The notes under the pieces: model-generated
Databases searched by the model: none
Told to the model about the DNA's origin: nothing
Seen by the model: the letters and a program-made list of their open reading frames with translations, nothing else
Source of the DNA: Clostridium massiliamazoniense
Lineage (GTDB): Bacteria; Bacillota; Clostridia; Clostridiales; Clostridiaceae
Direction of reading: 5' to 3'
NCBI RefSeq assembly: GCF_001403635.1
Contig: NZ_LN879468.1
Coordinates: 372,001-436,000, forward strand
DNA: 64,000 bases
Position numbers and translations under genes: made by a program
Shown: one piece after another, positions 60,998 to 64,000 of the stretch
Position numbering within the stretch: the first letter of the stretch is position 1
Layout of the letters: each line of letters opens with the position of its first letter

Positions 60998-61831
60998 ATG
61001 AAAAAAGCTATTTTAGTAACTAGTTTTGGAAGTAGTGATATTGATGCTGTAGATAAGTCAATATCTATCATAGAAAAGGAAATTGCTTTAGAATTTAAAG
61101 ATTATGATGTTGTTAGGGCATTTACTGCTCATAGAATAATAAAAAAAATAAAGGCTCAAAGTGGAGAAGTTATAAAAACACCTGAAGAAGCATTGGAGGA
61201 ATTAAAAAACTTAGGTTATGAAGAAGTAATAATTCAGCCATTACACATAATTGCTGGCGAGGAATATGATTACATAAAAAAAGTTTTTAATGATAATAAA
61301 AATAATTTTGAAAATTTATTATTAGGTAGACCGATATTCTATTACGGTGGTGCTAATGGTACACCAAATGACTATATTGAGTTTATTAATGCTGTTGAGG
61401 ATGAAATATTAAAAGATGATAAGGCAGTAGTTTTATTCGGCCATGGAACAGCACATCCTGCTAATTCAGCTTATGGCTGTCTTCAAAGTATATTGAATTA
61501 TAAAGGATATGATAACGTATTTATAACAACTGTTGAGGCATATCCTAAATTTGAAGATGTACTTGCTATTCTAAAAAGAAAATCAATAAAAAAAGTTAAG
61601 GTTATTCCTTTATTATTATTAGCAGGACACCATGCTAAGCAAGATATGGCTTCTAATGAGGAAGGCTCATTAAAAACTTATTTAGAAAATGAGGGCATAT
61701 CAGTTGAAGTTCTTATAAATGGTCTTGGAGAGATTAAGAAATTTAGGGAGTTATATATATTAAGAATAAAAGATGTTATAGAAGGTACTTATCACATGAT
61801 TGGAGAAACTAAAAAATATATAAAAAATTAA
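60998..61831 (+). CDS. cbiK: Sirohydrochlorin cobaltochelatase CbiK
   Basis: This 277-residue class II chelatase inserts Co2+ into sirohydrochlorin in the anaerobic cobalamin pathway. Landmarks are AILVTSFGSS, the metal-binding His in LFGHGTAHPANSAYG and the second in LLLLAGHHAKQDMASNE. There is no signal peptide, so it is the cytoplasmic form. The frame extends 18 codons upstream, but ATG 60998 has GAGGGAGAT at seven bases. It is the first gene of the cbi cluster; no cobalamin riboswitch was seen upstream. Confidence 0.95.
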   Translation: MKKAILVTSFGSSDIDAVDKSISIIEKEIALEFKDYDVVRAFTAHRIIKKIKAQSGEVIKTPEEALEELKNLGYEEVIIQPLHIIAGEEYDYIKKVFNDNKNNFENLLLGRPIFYYGGANGTPNDYIEFINAVEDEILKDDKAVVLFGHGTAHPANSAYGCLQSILNYKGYDNVFITTVEAYPKFEDVLAILKRKSIKKVKVIPLLLLAGHHAKQDMASNEEGSLKTYLENEGISVEVLINGLGEIKKFRELYILRIKDVIEGTYHMIGETKKYIKN

Positions 61832-61854
61832 ATTCAATCTAGGAGATTAAATTA

Positions 61855-63156
61855 ATGAAATCAATAATAATTTCATCAAATAGCAGCGGTGGAGGAAAAA
61901 CAACTTTTACTTTAGGGTTAATGAATGCTATGAAGAAAAAAGGTTATAGTATTCAGGGCTATAAGGTAGGACCTGATTATATTGATCCAGCATTTCATAA
62001 GAAAGTTTTAGGTATTAATTCTAAAAATTTAGATTCCTATTTAATGGGAGAAGATGCAATAATTTATGTATATAGTAAAGCTAATAAGGATTTTGGAATA
62101 ATAGAAGGTGTTATGGGCCTTTATGATGGTAAAGGTGTGGGAACAGAATGTTCAACCTATGAAATTTCTAAAATTTTAGGGGATTTACCTATAATACTTG
62201 TTTTAAATCCAAAGGGAAAAAGCACTACAATAGCGGCTGAAATTAATGGGTTGCTAAACTTTCAAAAGGCTAATATTACAGGAATTGTATTTAATGGAGT
62301 TAGTAAAAGTTATTATTTATTACTTAAAGCAATAGTAGAAGAGTATTGTAAAATAAAGGTTTTTGGATTTATACCAAATGATTCAAGATTAGAAATTAAA
62401 AGTAGACATTTAGGATTAATTCAAGCTGTTGAAATTAAAGATATATTAGATAAAGTAGATGTAGCATCTGAATTAATAGAAGAAAATGTAGATATAGATC
62501 TTTTAATTAAATCATTCAAAGAATACAAAGGTCAATATCATAAAGAATATGCTGTAAAAAGAAAAAATAAGTTAAAAATAGCTATAGCTTTTGATGAAGC
62601 ATTTAACTTTTATTATGATGATAATTTAGAGTTATTAAAGGATTTAGGTGATATTCACTATTTTAGTCCTATTAGAGATAAAGAAATTCCTAACAATATT
62701 GATTTTCTTTATATCGGTGGAGGATATCCAGAGATATTTAAAGAATCATTAAGTTTAAATAAATCCATGCTAAAAAGTATAAAAGATGCCCTTGAAAAAG
62801 GTACTTATTGTTATGCTGAATGTGGAGGGCTTATGTATTTATCAAAGTCTATAGATGGTTATGAGATGGTAGGCTTTTTAGATGGAAATTGTAAAATGAC
62901 AAATAAACTTCAGAATTTTGGTTATGCAAAATTAAGTAATAACTCTATAGATGTTAATTGTCATGAATTTCATAAATCTGTATTTGAAACAGAGGAAGAT
63001 ACAATATTTAATTTAAGCAAAAATAGTTTTTTAGGAAATGAAAAGTTATGGAAATGTGGTTATAAAAATAAAAACACTATAGCTACATATGCACATATTC
63101 ATTTTTTAGGTAATCTGAAATTTTTAGATTATATATTGCCTAAGGAGAAAAAATAA
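61855..63156 (+). CDS. cbiA: Cobyrinate a,c-diamide synthase CbiA
   Basis: This 433-residue amidase joins a dethiobiotin-synthetase-like ATP domain (P-loop SNSSGGGKTTFTLG, VGPDYIDPAFH, EGVMGLYDG) with a triad glutamine amidotransferase domain (YIGGGYPEIF, nucleophile in YAECGGLMYL, YAHIHFLGN). It amidates the a and c side chains of cobyrinate. ATG 61855 follows TAGGAGAT; it lies 23 bp after cbiK. Confidence 0.96.
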   Translation: MKSIIISSNSSGGGKTTFTLGLMNAMKKKGYSIQGYKVGPDYIDPAFHKKVLGINSKNLDSYLMGEDAIIYVYSKANKDFGIIEGVMGLYDGKGVGTECSTYEISKILGDLPIILVLNPKGKSTTIAAEINGLLNFQKANITGIVFNGVSKSYYLLLKAIVEEYCKIKVFGFIPNDSRLEIKSRHLGLIQAVEIKDILDKVDVASELIEENVDIDLLIKSFKEYKGQYHKEYAVKRKNKLKIAIAFDEAFNFYYDDNLELLKDLGDIHYFSPIRDKEIPNNIDFLYIGGGYPEIFKESLSLNKSMLKSIKDALEKGTYCYAECGGLMYLSKSIDGYEMVGFLDGNCKMTNKLQNFGYAKLSNNSIDVNCHEFHKSVFETEEDTIFNLSKNSFLGNEKLWKCGYKNKNTIATYAHIHFLGNLKFLDYILPKEKK

Positions 63157-63176
63157 TTTGTTTAGGAGTAATTATT

Positions 63177-63812
63177 ATGAGTTATATAAAAAATCCCTTT
63201 GAAATTGAAAAAAGAAGTTTCGAGATAATAGAAAGTGAAATGGGTAACCATAATTTCAATGAAGATGAATTATTAATTGTAAAAAGGGTAATTCATACGA
63301 CTGCTGATTTTGAATATAAGGATTTAGTTGAAATAAGTAAAAATGCCATTGAAATTGGGAGAAAAGCTTTAAGAAATGGTGCTAAGATATATGCAGATAC
63401 AAACATGTCTATAAATGGATTTAATAAGAGGGCTATGAAAGCTATGAACTGTGAAGCAAATTGTTATGTGGCTTTAGATAGGGTTTTTGATATTGCTAAG
63501 AAACGAAATATAACTAGATCTATGGCTGCTGTTGAATTAGCGGTAGAAGAAAATGTTGATATATTTGTTTTTGGAAATGCACCAACTGCATTATTTAAAT
63601 TAAGAGAGTTAATTATAGAAGGAAAGGCAAAGCCAAAACTTATAATAGCAGTTCCTGTTGGATTTGTTGGGGCTGCTGAGAGTAAAATAGGCCTTGAAGA
63701 GTTAGGAATACCATTTATTAGAGTTAACGGAAGAAAGGGTGGAAGTACTGTTTCAGCTGCCATAATAAATGCATTGCTTTACATGGATTATAATAGAGAG
63801 GAAAATTATTAA
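63177..63812 (+). CDS. cbiC: Cobalt-precorrin-8 methylmutase CbiC
   Basis: This 211-residue mutase moves the C-11 methyl to C-12 of the corrin ring. It has SFEIIESEMGNHNF, RVIHTTADFEY (catalytic His), ADTNMSINGFNKRAM, FGNAPTALFKLRELI and PVGFVGAAESK. ATG 63177 follows TAGGAGT, 20 bp after cbiA; cbiD follows after three bases. Confidence 0.97.
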   Translation: MSYIKNPFEIEKRSFEIIESEMGNHNFNEDELLIVKRVIHTTADFEYKDLVEISKNAIEIGRKALRNGAKIYADTNMSINGFNKRAMKAMNCEANCYVALDRVFDIAKKRNITRSMAAVELAVEENVDIFVFGNAPTALFKLRELIIEGKAKPKLIIAVPVGFVGAAESKIGLEELGIPFIRVNGRKGGSTVSAAIINALLYMDYNREENY

Positions 63813-63815
63813 TTC

Positions 63816-64000
63816 ATGTTAGATTTATATGTTGAAAGTAATGGAAAGAAACTTAGATGTGGATATACAACAGGTTCATCAGCAACTGCTGCAGCAAAAG
63901 CAGCAACTATTGCATTGTTTAATAATTCTGAAATTAATAAGGTTTTAATTGAAACTCCAAAGGGAATTGATCTTTTAATAGATGTTAAGATAAAAAAAGA
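63816..64000 (+). CDS. cbiD: Cobalt-precorrin-5B C1-methyltransferase CbiD (partial)
   Basis: The last 185 bases encode the N-terminus of Cbi[21 protein letters not shown] is the family's opening motif, followed by [15 protein letters not shown]. The ATG at 63816 lies three bases after the cbiC stop, with AGAGGAAA inside cbiC as its ribosome binding site. The gene runs off the window and continues the cbi operon. Confidence 0.95.
   Translation, partial: MLDLYVESNGKKLRCGYTTGSSATAAAKAATIALFNNSEINKVLIETPKGIDLLIDVKIKK

Overview
The window is AT-rich, densely coded DNA from a low-GC Firmicute. Strong AGGAGG/GAGGTG ribosome binding sites, frequent TTG and GTG starts, rubrerythrin, a CoA-disulfide reductase fusion, a zinc phospholipase C relative, a modular GH18 chitinase and an anaerobic cobalamin (cbi) cluster all point to Clostridium sensu stricto (cluster I), in or near the C. 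perfringens / C. paraputrificum group. The his operon argues against C. perfringens itself, which as I recall lacks histidine biosynthesis. No rRNA, tRNA, CRISPR array, transposase or prophage was seen.

Layout. 1-9 kb: end of an unknown gene, a K+ channel-like protein, an ArsR regulator with a CoA-disulfide reductase/rhodanese/TusA/DsrE fusion (minus), a small redox protein, an HPP membrane protein, a lipoprotein, a BaiN/HI0933 flavoprotein and rubrerythrin. 9.5-15 kb: a five-gene peptide/nickel-type ABC importer. 15-18 kb: a proline/tryptophan repeat protein and a stand-alone ApeA-type HEPN protein. 18-26 kb: ROK regulator plus split chromate transporter, malic enzyme, chitinase, LCP ligase. 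26-32.5 kb: an Asn-rich surface protein, an iron-ADH relative, a Met/Gln-rich coiled-coil protein, a family 2 glycosyltransferase and a 3D-domain cell-wall protein. 33-42 kb: an apparently cytosolic zinc PLC homologue, HAD phosphatase, YgiQ radical SAM protein, an Lrp/aminotransferase pair, a DUF1846 protein and two small genes. 42.5-49.7 kb: MATE exporter, MOP flippase, AIM24-type protein, and a P-type ATPase behind a yybP-ykoY manganese riboswitch. 50-58.4 kb: hisZGDCBHAFIE plus a PhnP-like metallo-beta-lactamase gene. 58.8-64 kb: an unknown gene coupled to a YgjP-type metalloprotease, a flavin reductase, and cbiK-cbiA-cbiC-cbiD running off the end.

The his operon looks complete in gene content, but hisD carries two lesions: a frame conflict at its start codon and an out-of-frame internal deletion. 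No recognisable histidinol-phosphate phosphatase is in the operon, and the MBL-fold gene occupies the last position. The first ABC permease gene has an ATA where its start codon should be. Two families of long hairpin-forming repeats (called A and B here) fill many intergenic gaps and account for most of the non-coding sequence.

Most annotated starts were chosen by Shine-Dalgarno spacing. In several genes the longest reading frame begins with a GTG or ATG that is part of the Shine-Dalgarno sequence, so a shorter start is given.
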